From positions 1 to 64,000 of the forward strand of contig CAZMSF010000002.1 of NCBI GenBank assembly GCA_964568885.1: a stretch of DNA of 64,000 nt. The letters run 5' to 3'. Under the pieces are notes generated by a model. The model was not told where the DNA came from and made no database searches. It saw only the letters and a program-made list of their open reading frames with translations. A program made the position numbers and the translations under genes. Source of the stretch: JAUSNA01 sp964568885. GTDB lineage: Bacteria > Patescibacteriota > Microgenomatia > Levybacterales > GWA1-39-11. This document shows, in pieces, positions 49,125 through 58,457 of the stretch. Numbering within the stretch: the first letter of the stretch is position 1; every line of letters begins with the position of its first letter.

Positions 49125-49915
49125 TATTGCAATTTGAAAAGCGTTTGTTAACATGTACTATTCCTTGCCCGATAGAAATGCTGAATATTGAGCGAAACGC
49201 TTTTTTGGTATCCGGCGGTGGTTCTACCATGCTCGAGATGGTAAAAGCCTCAATGGGGGGAGAAACTCCCGGATTTCAACCTGCAGTAGTCATAGCAAGC
49301 AATCCATATGCCGGTGCCATAGAGAAAGCCCAGTCAGTGGGTTTGTCTGTTGAAATAGTAGATCCTAATACTTTCCGCGGAGATGATGGAAAGGTTGACC
49401 AGTACAGTTATTACCAGGGTCTTCGGAAAGCAACAGATAAATATGGTGCAACAGTTTTTACTCAAAACGGACATTTGCCTCTTACTCCCGTAGACTACAT
49501 TCTCTATATGTCAAGATTTGGGCAGGGAGGTTTTAATCAGCATCCCGGAAGAGTTCCTGATTTTGGGGGAAAGGGAATGTTTGGACGACGGGTTCATGCT
49601 GCAACATTGATATTCAAAAGAGATGTGAGGAGTGACAAAATGATGACGACTCCAATCGTTCAGAGAGTTCATCTAGAATTTGATAAAGGAGCAGTAGTTG
49701 GATTTAGGGATGTTCTAATAGCGCCAAACGATACAGTGGATGAATTACAGCAAAGAGTGTTGCCTGTTGAGCATGAAATAAACGTCCAGTTGGCCAAAGA
49801 TATAGGCTCTGGAAGAATACAAGAATATGAATTTGTATCAGAGATAAAACCTGGCGAAGAGATAAATCTCAGAAATGCGAAACGGATTGCACGATTACTA
49901 TATCCCAACGGTTAA
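49121..49915 (+). CDS. purN: phosphoribosylglycinamide formyltransferase-like protein
   Basis: 264 residues, longer than the usual 190-215. It has the formyltransferase landmarks: 'NAFLVSGGGSTMLEMV' (GxGSN-type phosphate site), 'VVIASNPYAGAIEKAQSVGL', 'TQNGHLPLTPVDYILY', 'GFNQHPGRVPDFGGKGMFGR' (catalytic Asn-His-Pro) and a C-terminal 'PVEHEINVQLAKDI'. This enzyme adds a formyl group to GAR using 10-formyl-tetrahydrofolate. Translation starts within the stop of the preceding gene; Met20 (49178) would give a more typical N-terminus. The Gly-rich segment around 'VPDFGGKGMFG' is larger than usual. Confidence 0.8.
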   Translation: MILQFEKRLLTCTIPCPIEMLNIERNAFLVSGGGSTMLEMVKASMGGETPGFQPAVVIASNPYAGAIEKAQSVGLSVEIVDPNTFRGDDGKVDQYSYYQGLRKATDKYGATVFTQNGHLPLTPVDYILYMSRFGQGGFNQHPGRVPDFGGKGMFGRRVHAATLIFKRDVRSDKMMTTPIVQRVHLEFDKGAVVGFRDVLIAPNDTVDELQQRVLPVEHEINVQLAKDIGSGRIQEYEFVSEIKPGEEINLRNAKRIARLLYPNG

Positions 49916-49918
49916 TAT

Positions 49919-51259
49919 ATGTCTGTAATTGCGGAAAGAAACATAGTCGGAATTGTTGACAGCGGTGGACGTGGGGCCGCTTTGGCTCGCGCGTATGAGA
50001 GAAGTCCGCATGTTGATGGAATAGTTGTTATTCCCGGAAATGACCTTACTGCAGAAATGGCAACCAAGCCAACTTTCGTTTTTCCAAATATCAGCAATTC
50101 AAGTGCCGATGCGATTGCAGACAAATTTTCAGAATTGGGGGTAACACTTGCCGATGTTGCTCAAGATAATGCCATTGAGGCGGGAGTTACAGATAGGCTT
50201 AGGGAACAGGGAATTGCAACTATAGGACCTTCGAGAGATGCCGGACAAATCGAATGGAGCAAAGCATACGCGCGGGGGCTTGGGAAAAACGCAGGCTTGC
50301 AACAACCGCGTTTTGAAACATTTACCAGAATTGAGCCTGCAGATTGGTACATAGACCATAGCGGAGAGGAAAACTTTGTCGTAAAAGCCAACGGGCTTGC
50401 CGAAGGGAAAGGTGTGAAGCTTGCGCACAGCTCGGAGGAGGCAAAAAGAATGGTTCGACTGCTTCATGAGCAGCATGCAAAAGCATCGGAAATTTTTCTC
50501 ATTGAGGAAATGGTTGCGGGTGAAGAATTCTCGACTTTTTTTGCCTCAGACGGTGAGCACATAAAACTACTCGGACATGCTCAAGACCACAAGAGAGAGG
50601 GAAATTACGACACGGGGGAAAATACAGGAGGAATGGGCGCAAGTACACCCCCAAGACTCATGACACGCACTGTCGAGCTTGTGGTTGAGCAAGAAGTGAA
50701 GAAAATGATGACAGCGCTTTCTGAGGAAGGCAGACCATATGAGGGAATTGGATATTATGGAGGGATGCTTAATGAGGTTTTGAAACGGGTAAACAACATT
50801 GAGTGGAATGCAAGATGGGGGGACCCGGAGGTTGAGATAGTTGCTCCCGGAATAACGTCGGATATCTTCGAACTTGCCGTTGCTATCGTTAAAAAAAGTT
50901 TGGATAAGTACACTTTAACAACAGACAACCTCGCGCGGGTGGTTGTTGCAGGGGCATCGAGAGGTTATCCAAGAGACTATAGTATGGTCAAGGGTAAAGA
51001 AGTTTTTGGCCTTGACTATGTCATGCATATGGAAGGTGTCGAGTTATATGGCGCAGGAGTAAAAGTGGATGAGGATGGGCGGCATTGGGCGAATGGAGGG
51101 AGACTCTTTTATATTGTAGGACAAGGAGAAAATGTAATTGAAGCACGGGAGAAGGCGTACGGAGCAATGGCACGGGTGCATGTGGACGGAAATAACCTAA
51201 TGTACCGGAACGACATCGGATGGAAAGACGTTCAAAGGCTGAGGGATGAGGGATATTAA
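49919..51259 (+). CDS. purD: phosphoribosylamine-glycine ligase
   Basis: 446 residues. ATP-dependent condensation of phosphoribosylamine with glycine, step 2 of the purine pathway. Landmarks: 'NIVGIVDSGGRGAALARAYE', 'FVVKANGLAEGKGVKLA' (ATP-grasp), 'IEEMVAGEEFSTFF', 'YDTGENTGGMGASTPP', 'NARWGDPEVE' and a C-terminal domain 'ARVVVAGASRGYPRDYS'. NTGGMGA and RWGDPE are close to the family signatures (NTGGMGA, RFGDPE). It starts 3 nt after the purN-like gene and is followed 2 nt later by purL. Confidence 0.93.
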   Translation: MSVIAERNIVGIVDSGGRGAALARAYERSPHVDGIVVIPGNDLTAEMATKPTFVFPNISNSSADAIADKFSELGVTLADVAQDNAIEAGVTDRLREQGIATIGPSRDAGQIEWSKAYARGLGKNAGLQQPRFETFTRIEPADWYIDHSGEENFVVKANGLAEGKGVKLAHSSEEAKRMVRLLHEQHAKASEIFLIEEMVAGEEFSTFFASDGEHIKLLGHAQDHKREGNYDTGENTGGMGASTPPRLMTRTVELVVEQEVKKMMTALSEEGRPYEGIGYYGGMLNEVLKRVNNIEWNARWGDPEVEIVAPGITSDIFELAVAIVKKSLDKYTLTTDNLARVVVAGASRGYPRDYSMVKGKEVFGLDYVMHMEGVELYGAGVKVDEDGRHWANGGRLFYIVGQGENVIEAREKAYGAMARVHVDGNNLMYRNDIGWKDVQRLRDEGY

Positions 51260-51261
51260 CT

Positions 51262-54147
51262 ATGACAATTAACGAAGTACATGTTGCGAGAAACCAGGAT
51301 CTCCCCGACCCAATAGGGGATGAGGTTTCGAAAGAAGCAGAAAGAGTTTTTGGAATAAAAACTTCTGTGAGGACTACTGCAAATTACAGGCTTGAAGGTG
51401 TTTCTGATGAAGACGCTCTGACGCTCACAACTGCAGTTCTTGTCGACCCGATTGTCGAAACGGGGGAAATCGGATCTTTGTCTCACACGGCTGTTGCTTT
51501 TGTTGATGGTGACTACGTTTTTATTGATAGGGAAGGCAAAAAAAGCATCGAAGTTTCATTGCGACCCGAGATGACAGATCCGGTTGCCGGTACCATTGAG
51601 GAATCGGCAAGAGATTTAGAGATACCGCTTGATGCTGCCAGGATTTCAAGAACATACACATTCGGCCCAAAGACCACCCCAAAAGAAGCAGTTCAAATTA
51701 CACGAAGATTATTGGTAAATGACAAAGTCGAAACGGTTATAAATACCCCTCCTGAAACTCTTGCTATCAAAGGAGAGGTGCCTCAGGTTGAAATTGTTTC
51801 GCTTCAGGATGCATCGGACGAACGGCTCACAGAGATTTCCGACCAGAGGCGGCTGAGTCTCAATTTGACAGAGATGAAAGTTATCCAAAAGGAGGCAAGA
51901 AGGAGGGAAAAAGATTTTACCGACGTTGAGCTTGAGATTCTAGCGGCACGGTGGAGCGAGCACTGTGTCCACAAGACATTTAATGCAAAAGTAATAACTC
52001 CCGAGGGCGAAAAGCCATCACTTTTCTCCCGAATCAAAAATATGTCAAGAAAGCACTTTGGAAATTTGGTTGCGACCGCTTTTGACGACAATTCAGGGGG
52101 AATTCATTTTTATGATGATACGGTCGTTCTCGTCAAATGGGAAACCCACAACAGCCCGTCGGCAATTGACCCGGTTGGAGGTGCTGCAACAGGAAGCGGA
52201 GGAGTTTTTCGGGATATTATGGGAACAGGTCAGGGGGCAAAGGTTATTCTGTCAACCGACGCTTTTGCAGTAGCCCCGCCCGAGATGAAGCAAGAAGATC
52301 TTCCCCCTAAAACCATTCCCCCGGACAATCTACTGCGCGGACTCGTTAAAGGCGTAAGTGGATATGGAAATCCGATGGGGGTTCCAACGCCAAATGGTTC
52401 TGTTCATTTTCATCCTGATTTTGCCGCAAAGCCAACAGTTCTCGTTGGTGCTTATGGCATTACGCCTGAAAAATATGCATATAAAACGGACCCAGAAGTA
52501 GGAGATAGAGTTGTTGTAATCGGCGGCCGGACAGGTAGAGATGGAATTCATGGAGCAACGGTAAGCTCCGGTGAGAGGACAGAGAAAACCGCAACGATTG
52601 ATGCGACACATGTTCAGATGGGAAATCCCATCGAAGAAAGAAAAATGGCTGATGCCATTTTGGAAGCAAGAGATAAGGGATTGGTTAGAACGCTTACCGA
52701 CTGTGGAGCAGCCGGGTTTTCATCGGCAATTGGGGAACTTGCTGAAAATGTAGGAGTGACGGTTGATATCTCAAAAGCTCCACTAAAGTACGAAGGCCTT
52801 GCTCCATGGGAGATTTGGTTGTCGGAGTCACAAGAACGGATGGCCTTAGCAATAGACCCTCAGAAGATGGAGGAGTTTTTGGAAGTATGCAGAAGATATG
52901 AGGTTGAAGCAACCGATTTAGGGGTGTTTGATGGGAGTAACACTCTTACTGTCATGCACGGGGATAAGATAGTGGCGGATTTGGACTATGAATTCTTAAA
53001 AAACGGATTGCCTCAGCGCGAAATGGAAGCAGAATATTTCCATGAATTATTCCCGGAGCCTGAAGTCGAATTGCCCACGGATTGGGTTGGCACGTTGAAA
53101 AACGTTTTGTCTCACGGAAATGTGTGTTCAAAACAGCCAATTGTCAGGCAATACGACACAACAGTACAGGGGACAAATGCATTGCCACCATTTGGAGGGG
53201 TAAATTTGGATGCGCCCAACGACGCGACAATTATTACTCCAATTCTTGACAAACCATATGGACTTATAGTGAGTCATGGTCTCAACCCAATCCTTAATAG
53301 AATTGATCCAGAACGTGGTGCGAAATGGGCGGTTATTGAGGCTGTATCAAATGCGGTAGCCGTCGGAGCCGACATCGAGGAAATGGGAATATGCGGAAAC
53401 TATATTTGGCCGACTCCCGACAGGCACTTTATGGGAGCGCTTGATGTTGCTGTTGACAGTGTGAATGCTACGCAAGATGCTTTGGGACTGCCAACCATTA
53501 GCGGAAAAGATAGCCTTTCGGCAACATATGAATGGCCTGATAAGAAAACAAAAACTCACGTTCCACCGGTTGTCAGCATTTCAACGATAGCAAAAATTCC
53601 CGATGTGGCAAAAACCGTTTCAGCCGATATAAAAAGAACAGGCTCGACACTTGTTGTAGTAGGAAAGCGGCATGAAGGTATGGGAGGGTCTGCGTATTTT
53701 GATACATTGGGACATTTAGGGAATGAAATTCCGGACATTGATGTTCTATCTGCGAAAGCAACCGCAAAATCTCTCCATGCTGCTATCTTGGAAGGGGAAG
53801 TTTCTTCTTGTCACGACGTTTCCGAGGGCGGTCTTATTGCGGCTGCAGCCGAGATGGCTTTTGGTGGCGACTGTGGAATTGTTCTTGATATTGACACAAA
53901 AGAGCGGCCGGACTTTTTCTTATTTAATGAAACAACCGGGACATTCATTGTCGAAGTTGATGACCCTGAACGAATAAAAGATTTTTTTGGAAACGTACCG
54001 TATATAGTTATCGGAAAAACAACCGAAGAAAAACAAATAAGAGTAAATCATAATGAAAGCGAATTGTTCAGCGCCGAATTGGAGGACTTAAAAGAAGCAT
54101 GGCAGCGGCCGATGCAGGAACTTTTCCATGTAGCAGCGAGCGCATAA
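51262..54147 (+). CDS. purL: phosphoribosylformylglycinamidine synthase, large subunit with fused PurS-like domain
   Basis: 961 residues, longer than the about 740 of a stand-alone small PurL. The N-terminal 190 residues ('VFGIKTSVRTTANYRLEGVS', 'VETVINTPPE') look like two PurS-like halves, so PurS is fused here. The rest follows PurL: 'AARWSEHCVHKTFNAKV', 'KWETHNSPSAIDPVGGAATG', 'DIMGTGQGAKVI', 'KGVSGYGNPMGVPTPNG', 'ERMALAIDP' and 'SCHDVSEGGLIAAAAEMAFG'. With PurQ (next gene) it converts FGAR to FGAM using glutamine. Missing from this chain is the glutaminase domain, present in the gamma-proteobacterial 1290-residue form. Gap to purQ 3 nt. Confidence 0.92.
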   Translation: MTINEVHVARNQDLPDPIGDEVSKEAERVFGIKTSVRTTANYRLEGVSDEDALTLTTAVLVDPIVETGEIGSLSHTAVAFVDGDYVFIDREGKKSIEVSLRPEMTDPVAGTIEESARDLEIPLDAARISRTYTFGPKTTPKEAVQITRRLLVNDKVETVINTPPETLAIKGEVPQVEIVSLQDASDERLTEISDQRRLSLNLTEMKVIQKEARRREKDFTDVELEILAARWSEHCVHKTFNAKVITPEGEKPSLFSRIKNMSRKHFGNLVATAFDDNSGGIHFYDDTVVLVKWETHNSPSAIDPVGGAATGSGGVFRDIMGTGQGAKVILSTDAFAVAPPEMKQEDLPPKTIPPDNLLRGLVKGVSGYGNPMGVPTPNGSVHFHPDFAAKPTVLVGAYGITPEKYAYKTDPEVGDRVVVIGGRTGRDGIHGATVSSGERTEKTATIDATHVQMGNPIEERKMADAILEARDKGLVRTLTDCGAAGFSSAIGELAENVGVTVDISKAPLKYEGLAPWEIWLSESQERMALAIDPQKMEEFLEVCRRYEVEATDLGVFDGSNTLTVMHGDKIVADLDYEFLKNGLPQREMEAEYFHELFPEPEVELPTDWVGTLKNVLSHGNVCSKQPIVRQYDTTVQGTNALPPFGGVNLDAPNDATIITPILDKPYGLIVSHGLNPILNRIDPERGAKWAVIEAVSNAVAVGADIEEMGICGNYIWPTPDRHFMGALDVAVDSVNATQDALGLPTISGKDSLSATYEWPDKKTKTHVPPVVSISTIAKIPDVAKTVSADIKRTGSTLVVVGKRHEGMGGSAYFDTLGHLGNEIPDIDVLSAKATAKSLHAAILEGEVSSCHDVSEGGLIAAAAEMAFGGDCGIVLDIDTKERPDFFLFNETTGTFIVEVDDPERIKDFFGNVPYIVIGKTTEEKQIRVNHNESELFSAELEDLKEAWQRPMQELFHVAASA

Positions 54148-54150
54148 ATT

Positions 54151-54954
54151 ATGGCATTAACAGAATTACAACCAAGAATTGCAATTGTAAAATACCCCGG
54201 CACGAACTGTGAGGGAGAAACAGCCTATGGAATAACTCTTGCAGGGGGTATTCCCGATATTGTTCTTAATTATGATTTGGAGAGGGGTGATGTCCAACTG
54301 CCCGATTATCAAGGAGTCATATTTGCCGGAGGATTTTCCTATGGCGATGATTTGGGTTCCGGAAGGGTTGCGGCTTTGAAATTAGACAGTAAGTACGGCA
54401 ACCAAGTTGAACGTTTTAAAGAAAAAGGAGGGATTAGTCTTGGCATTTGTAACGGAAATCAAATAATGGCGCAGTCCGAGCAGTTTTTTACAGATGAAGC
54501 GGGTCGAGAGTTAACGCTTGATAGAAATGACAGGGCACACTTCAACAGCGACAGGGTGAAACTTTTGTACGAACCAAACAATAGGTGTGTTTGGTTGAAA
54601 GATTTGCAGGAATATGGGCCTGTAGAATTTCAGGTCGCCCATGGTGAGGGAAAGTACGTGTTTGTAAAACCCGAAAAGCTTGCCGAGCTTGAAGCAGAGG
54701 GGAGGGTGTTATTTAGATATGCCGGAAAAGATGGAAAACCAACGCTTGCCTATCCATTAAATCCAAACGGTTCTGTTAACGGCATTGCAGGAGTAGTTGA
54801 TAGAACAGGTCATCATGCTGCCCTCATGCCTCATCCGGAGCGGTCAATCAAAAGAGAGCAATATGCAAATTCGAGACGCCTTCCTCAAGATTTTATTCCC
54901 GAAGGGCTAACGCTGTTGAAGCACTATGTGGGGCATGCGCGGCAATCGGCCTAA
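54151..54954 (+). CDS. purQ: phosphoribosylformylglycinamidine synthase, glutaminase subunit
   Basis: 267 residues. Class I glutamine amidotransferase that supplies ammonia to PurL. Catalytic Cys100 in 'GISLGICNGNQIMAQ', and the His/Glu pair in 'HAALMPHPERSIK'. 'FAGGFSYGDDLGSGRVAAL' and 'IVKYPGTNCEGE' are PurQ landmarks. The family usually has GICNGFQ; here the Phe is Asn. The stop overlaps the stop of the convergent gene by 4 nt. End of the plus-strand pur operon. Confidence 0.93.
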   Translation: MALTELQPRIAIVKYPGTNCEGETAYGITLAGGIPDIVLNYDLERGDVQLPDYQGVIFAGGFSYGDDLGSGRVAALKLDSKYGNQVERFKEKGGISLGICNGNQIMAQSEQFFTDEAGRELTLDRNDRAHFNSDRVKLLYEPNNRCVWLKDLQEYGPVEFQVAHGEGKYVFVKPEKLAELEAEGRVLFRYAGKDGKPTLAYPLNPNGSVNGIAGVVDRTGHHAALMPHPERSIKREQYANSRRLPQDFIPEGLTLLKHYVGHARQSA

Positions 54955-55607
54955 ATTACCTCTTTCGTAAAAAGGGATGAGAGGATTTCAAAAGCCCTAT
55001 TTATATTTTTATCTTCAAAAAATAGCGTAAATTCGCTTTTCGTAGGGGAGGCGCCTATGATGTTTATTCCTTCCCATGCCAAAGATTTTAGGAAAAAATA
55101 ATACACCCCGGCCGTGGTCATCGCCTCGGCAGGAACGTATACGGTGATTTGAGATATGTTTTGCAAATTCGTAATGATTGAGTCTACATTGACACTCGCA
55201 AGCAGTTTTTCAAGGAGCACCATGCTTCCGGTAATTTGAATTTCGGTTGCGCCAACGGTTATTGCACCAAATGTGCCCTTAACCCTATTTAAAAACAGTT
55301 TTGAGACAAGCTCTTCGGTTTCTTTAGTTCGGGCAATAACGACAAAAAAAAGCCCCGAGCGGATAACCATTTCAGGAGGATGTTTGAAAATTTCCTCGCT
55401 TTTATATTTTGGTTTGAAATTTTTCTGTAAGCGTTTGAGTGCCATTATAATTGAACCCGAGCTCACGTTTTTTATCAGCATCTGCTCCAATTCGGGTTGT
55501 ATATAGCGGGCCAATGATGAGAGGTTGATGATGTCTTTTGCCAAAGCCTCGGAAAGGTACCGTGAGCGTTCGACTATTTTTTTTGTTGCTTCGGGAACAG
55601 TAATCAT
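54951..55607 (-). CDS. unknown protein, possibly ACT-like
   Basis: 218 residues, soluble. N-terminal helical part ('TKKIVERSRYLSEALAKDII') followed by two beta-alpha-beta-like segments ('ITVGATEIQITGSMVLLEKL', and 'SQITVYVPAEAMTTAGVYYF' to 'EGINIIGASPTKSEFTLFFE'), which resemble paired ACT domains. The phrase 'GINIIGASPTKSEFTLFFED' fits the end of an aspartate-kinase-type ACT unit. ACT domains bind amino acids and sense metabolite levels. Convergent with the pur operon with 4 nt of overlap. I do not know its partner; a regulatory role is inference. Confidence 0.55.
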   Translation of the reverse strand: MITVPEATKKIVERSRYLSEALAKDIINLSSLARYIQPELEQMLIKNVSSGSIIMALKRLQKNFKPKYKSEEIFKHPPEMVIRSGLFFVVIARTKETEELVSKLFLNRVKGTFGAITVGATEIQITGSMVLLEKLLASVNVDSIITNLQNISQITVYVPAEAMTTAGVYYFFLKSLAWEGINIIGASPTKSEFTLFFEDKNINRAFEILSSLFTKEVI

Positions 55608-55721
55608 GAAGATGTTAATATCTTAACAAAATATACGGTTTTGTAAATTTTATTTCAAAAATTGACCTCAATAGGAGTTTCATTTTACCATTCTTATGAC
55701 AAAGAAAGGAGGTGTAAGCGC

Positions 55722-55901
55722 ATGGAAAGAATCAAAACAAAACCTGAAGGGGCCGATTTTCGGGCAATAATCAACCAACCGCTACGCGATGAGATGGCTG
55801 AGCTCTCAAGGCAGCTTTCTGTTGCAGACAATGAAGGAATGTATGACAGACGAGATGGTGCTCCGGTTGAATTAAAGGCGGGGGTTGAGGGTAATGTTTA
55901 G
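55722..55901 (+). CDS. small acidic protein, unknown
   Basis: 59 residues from ATG at 55722, fixed by AAAGGAGGTG 7 nt upstream; the open frame continues 20 codons further upstream without support. Acidic, no cysteine, no membrane segment ('RAIINQPLRDEMAELSRQLS'). It is one of the few Shine-Dalgarno-led genes here, like the DUF6496 gene. No family recognised and no clear link to neighbours. A promoter for the next gene begins 18 nt after its stop. Confidence 0.55.
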   Translation: MERIKTKPEGADFRAIINQPLRDEMAELSRQLSVADNEGMYDRRDGAPVELKAGVEGNV

Positions 55902-55918
55902 CTAATTGTATCTTCTGC

Positions 55919-55948
55919 TTGACTTAACTTTTCACGGGTGAGTACAAT
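55919..55948 (+). promoter_or_regulatory. promoter of the metal sensor/transporter operon
   Basis: TTGACT (55919-55924), 18 nt, TACAAT (55943-55948). The start codon is at 55993, so the leader is about 38 nt; it contains no obvious M-box-sized structure. Confidence 0.55.
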
Positions 55949-55992
55949 GAAGGAGGAAGCAAATCCCCATATATGTTTCATAAAAAACAGAT

Positions 55993-57210
55993 ATGTTCTA
56001 CTTTTCCGAACTCATCAACAAGAAAGTGGTCAATGAGAATAATAGGACCATCGGTAAGCTAAAAGACTTTTTGTTCCTGGCAGAAGAATCCCCAAAAATT
56101 ACGAAGCTATTCGTTAGAAAAAGTAAATGGCGAAGTTATTCGATACCAATTCAAGACTTAAAAACAGTCAATGGCCGCATCGTCGTTTCCAAAGATTTTA
56201 CTGAGAAAGAGGTATCCGATAAAGAATTTTCCTTGGCCCACAATTTGCTCAACCGACAAATAATTGACGTCAAAGGGGGAAAAGTCGTTCGGGTTAATGA
56301 TATCGCGATACAAGACAAGGAGGATAAGCAAGAGTACTATATTGCCGGCGTTGATGTTGGTTTTCGCGCGATACTCCGTTGGTTCAAATTGGAGAAAGCG
56401 TTTACGCCTATATATAAGGCGCTGAATTTGTATTCTCACCCGCACTTTTTATCATGGGGAGATATAGAGCCATTGGAGTTGGCAAATGGCACCGTACAGC
56501 TTAAGAAGGATATCGGAGAATTGGAGAGAATGAGACCGGAGGATTTGGCAGACTATTTGGAGAAGACGAATATCAGAAATGTGAACAAAGTCATTACCGG
56601 ACTTGGCGATGAATATGCGGCAGACGTTATCGAAGACTTGAATATCAACTATCAGACTGCGCTTTTCAAAAGATTTGCCCCCGAGAAAGCAACCAAAATC
56701 ATAGACCTTCTGGAACCGGATGAGGCTGTTGATATTCTTCTGACGTTGCCTCGGGAAAAACGCATTGAAATACTTGAGGGTCTTGAAAAAACCAAAAATG
56801 AGGAGCTAAAAGAGCTGATGAAGTATTCAAAAACGTCGGTAGGAAAACTTATAAACCCGAACTTTATCACTGTCGGTTCAGAGATAAACGCAGGAGATGC
56901 TTTATCAAAAGTAAAAGAGGCACTTGTCGAGCAGCCATTTGCAAAATATGTATATTGCGTAAATAGTGAAGAGCATTTGGTGGGGGTTTTTGAGCTTCCA
57001 AACCTTCTTATCCAGGCATCCGATACTCCTGTCTATAAATTCATGGAACAGGACGTTGTTGTTGCGCACCTGACTACCCCTCAGGAAATCGCCTTAAAAA
57101 GGATGCTTAAGTACAAATTGTATGCACTTCCCGTTATTTCAGACAACCAAAAAATGATTGGGGTCGTTACCTTTGATGACATGATTGAGGATATTGAAGA
57201 GAAGTTGTAA
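55993..57210 (+). CDS. PRC-barrel, MgtE N-domain and CBS sensor protein
   Basis: 405 residues, no membrane helix. Two PRC-barrel-like parts (about 1-75 and 80-150), an MgtE N-terminal superhelix (about 175-285, 'RMRPEDLADYLEK', 'EDLNINYQTALFKRFAPEKA', 'LEPDEAVDILLTLPREKRIE'), and a CBS pair (about 290-400, 'VGKLINPNFITVG', 'LVGVFELPNLL', 'YKLYALPVISDNQKMIGVVT'). In MgtE this soluble part gates the channel in response to Mg2+. Here the membrane part is missing and the next gene, which overlaps by one base, encodes an NRAMP-like transporter. It probably regulates that transporter. Confidence 0.87.
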   Translation: MFYFSELINKKVVNENNRTIGKLKDFLFLAEESPKITKLFVRKSKWRSYSIPIQDLKTVNGRIVVSKDFTEKEVSDKEFSLAHNLLNRQIIDVKGGKVVRVNDIAIQDKEDKQEYYIAGVDVGFRAILRWFKLEKAFTPIYKALNLYSHPHFLSWGDIEPLELANGTVQLKKDIGELERMRPEDLADYLEKTNIRNVNKVITGLGDEYAADVIEDLNINYQTALFKRFAPEKATKIIDLLEPDEAVDILLTLPREKRIEILEGLEKTKNEELKELMKYSKTSVGKLINPNFITVGSEINAGDALSKVKEALVEQPFAKYVYCVNSEEHLVGVFELPNLLIQASDTPVYKFMEQDVVVAHLTTPQEIALKRMLKYKLYALPVISDNQKMIGVVTFDDMIEDIEEKL

Positions 57211-58454
57211 TGAAAAAAATAATTAAGAGACTACGGATTAAAATTTTTATTTTGTTAGCCGTTGTGGGGCCAGGGCTTATTACGGCGTTTGCCGACAACG
57301 ACGCTGGAGGGGTCGCGACATATTCTGTTGCCGCATCGAAATTCGGCTACTCAATGTTGACAACTCTCATCCCCATTACCATTGTTCTTATGGTAACTCA
57401 AGAGATAGGCTCGCGTTTGGCTGTTGTTAGTGGAAAGGGATTGGGGGATTTGATACGTGAGAAATTTGGCATCAGAGTTTCCGTGCTGATCTTTGCGCTG
57501 CTATTTTTCGTCAATTTCGGAGTCATTATCCAAGATGTTGGAGGGCTAAAAGACGGACTTGCACTTTTCCACCTCAATTTGTGGATTTTTATGCCGGTTG
57601 TAATAGCATTTTTGTTCTTTTTCATAACAAAAGCTTCATATGCAAAAGTTGAGAAATTTTTCTTATTTTTAATATTCTTTTACATTGCATATTTCGTAAG
57701 CGCCGTACTCGCAAAACCCGACTGGGGACTTGTGGGAAAATCACTGGTGATGCCGGTTGGCAAGGTCTCCTTTGACTATTTATATACTTCAATTGCAGTC
57801 CTTGGAACAACGGTTACTGCTTGGGGTCAATTCTTTATCAACAGTTATGTGAAGGATAAAAAATTGACGGTCGATAGAATTGGATACAACAGGCTTGAAA
57901 TATATTTCGGAGCATTCTTAACCGATATTGTGACACTTTTTATGATGGTGGCAGTTGCCGCTACGGTATTTACCCATAATGTACAAATACAAGGAGCTGC
58001 AGATGCTGCGCTTGCCATAAAGCCTTTCGCAGGGGATTTGGCAGGGGTGATGTTCGGAGCGGGACTTATCGTTGCGGGGTTTATTGGAGCTGCAATTGTC
58101 CCATTGGCAACCGCATATGCCTTCTCTGAATTTTTTGGATACGAAGGGAGTCTGGACGTAAATTTCTCAAAAAGCAGACTCTTCTATGGGTTTTTCATCG
58201 TCCAAGTGCTTCTCGGGGTTGCAGCAGTAAGTTTTCCCAATTTTGCCCTTTTCAAGTTCACACTTTATGCAGATTTCATTAACGGTTTGTTTTTGCCGAT
58301 TATATTTTTCTTCCTGTATAAATTTGCTAACGACCGCGAAATCATGGGGAAGTACAGAAATAACCATATTCAAAATGTACTGCTCATCGGTTCCGGACTT
58401 GTTATCACAATAGCCTCCCTTGTTGGTGGGGTAGGAAAAGCTTTTGGAATGTAG
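57210..58454 (+). CDS. NRAMP-like divalent metal transporter
   Basis: 414 residues with 10-11 hydrophobic segments. Starts with the NRAMP pattern 'GPGLITAFADNDAGGVATYS', but the metal-binding DPGN of helix 1 reads DNDAG and the helix 6 MPH motif is replaced ('TTVTAWGQFFINSYVKD'). Loss of the Met favours harder ions such as Mg2+ over Mn2+ or Fe2+, as reported for NRAMP-related magnesium transporters. The gene starts on the last base of the stop of the MgtE-like sensor gene and is followed 3 nt later by a GH15-like gene. Ion choice is inference. Confidence 0.85.
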   Translation: MKKIIKRLRIKIFILLAVVGPGLITAFADNDAGGVATYSVAASKFGYSMLTTLIPITIVLMVTQEIGSRLAVVSGKGLGDLIREKFGIRVSVLIFALLFFVNFGVIIQDVGGLKDGLALFHLNLWIFMPVVIAFLFFFITKASYAKVEKFFLFLIFFYIAYFVSAVLAKPDWGLVGKSLVMPVGKVSFDYLYTSIAVLGTTVTAWGQFFINSYVKDKKLTVDRIGYNRLEIYFGAFLTDIVTLFMMVAVAATVFTHNVQIQGAADAALAIKPFAGDLAGVMFGAGLIVAGFIGAAIVPLATAYAFSEFFGYEGSLDVNFSKSRLFYGFFIVQVLLGVAAVSFPNFALFKFTLYADFINGLFLPIIFFFLYKFANDREIMGKYRNNHIQNVLLIGSGLVITIASLVGGVGKAFGM

Positions 58455-58457
58455 TCT

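Noticed and set aside
55902..55992. M-box magnesium riboswitch before the MgtE-like sensor gene
   Set aside because: The gap is about 90 nt with a promoter inside it, leaving roughly 38 nt of leader, far too short for an M-box.
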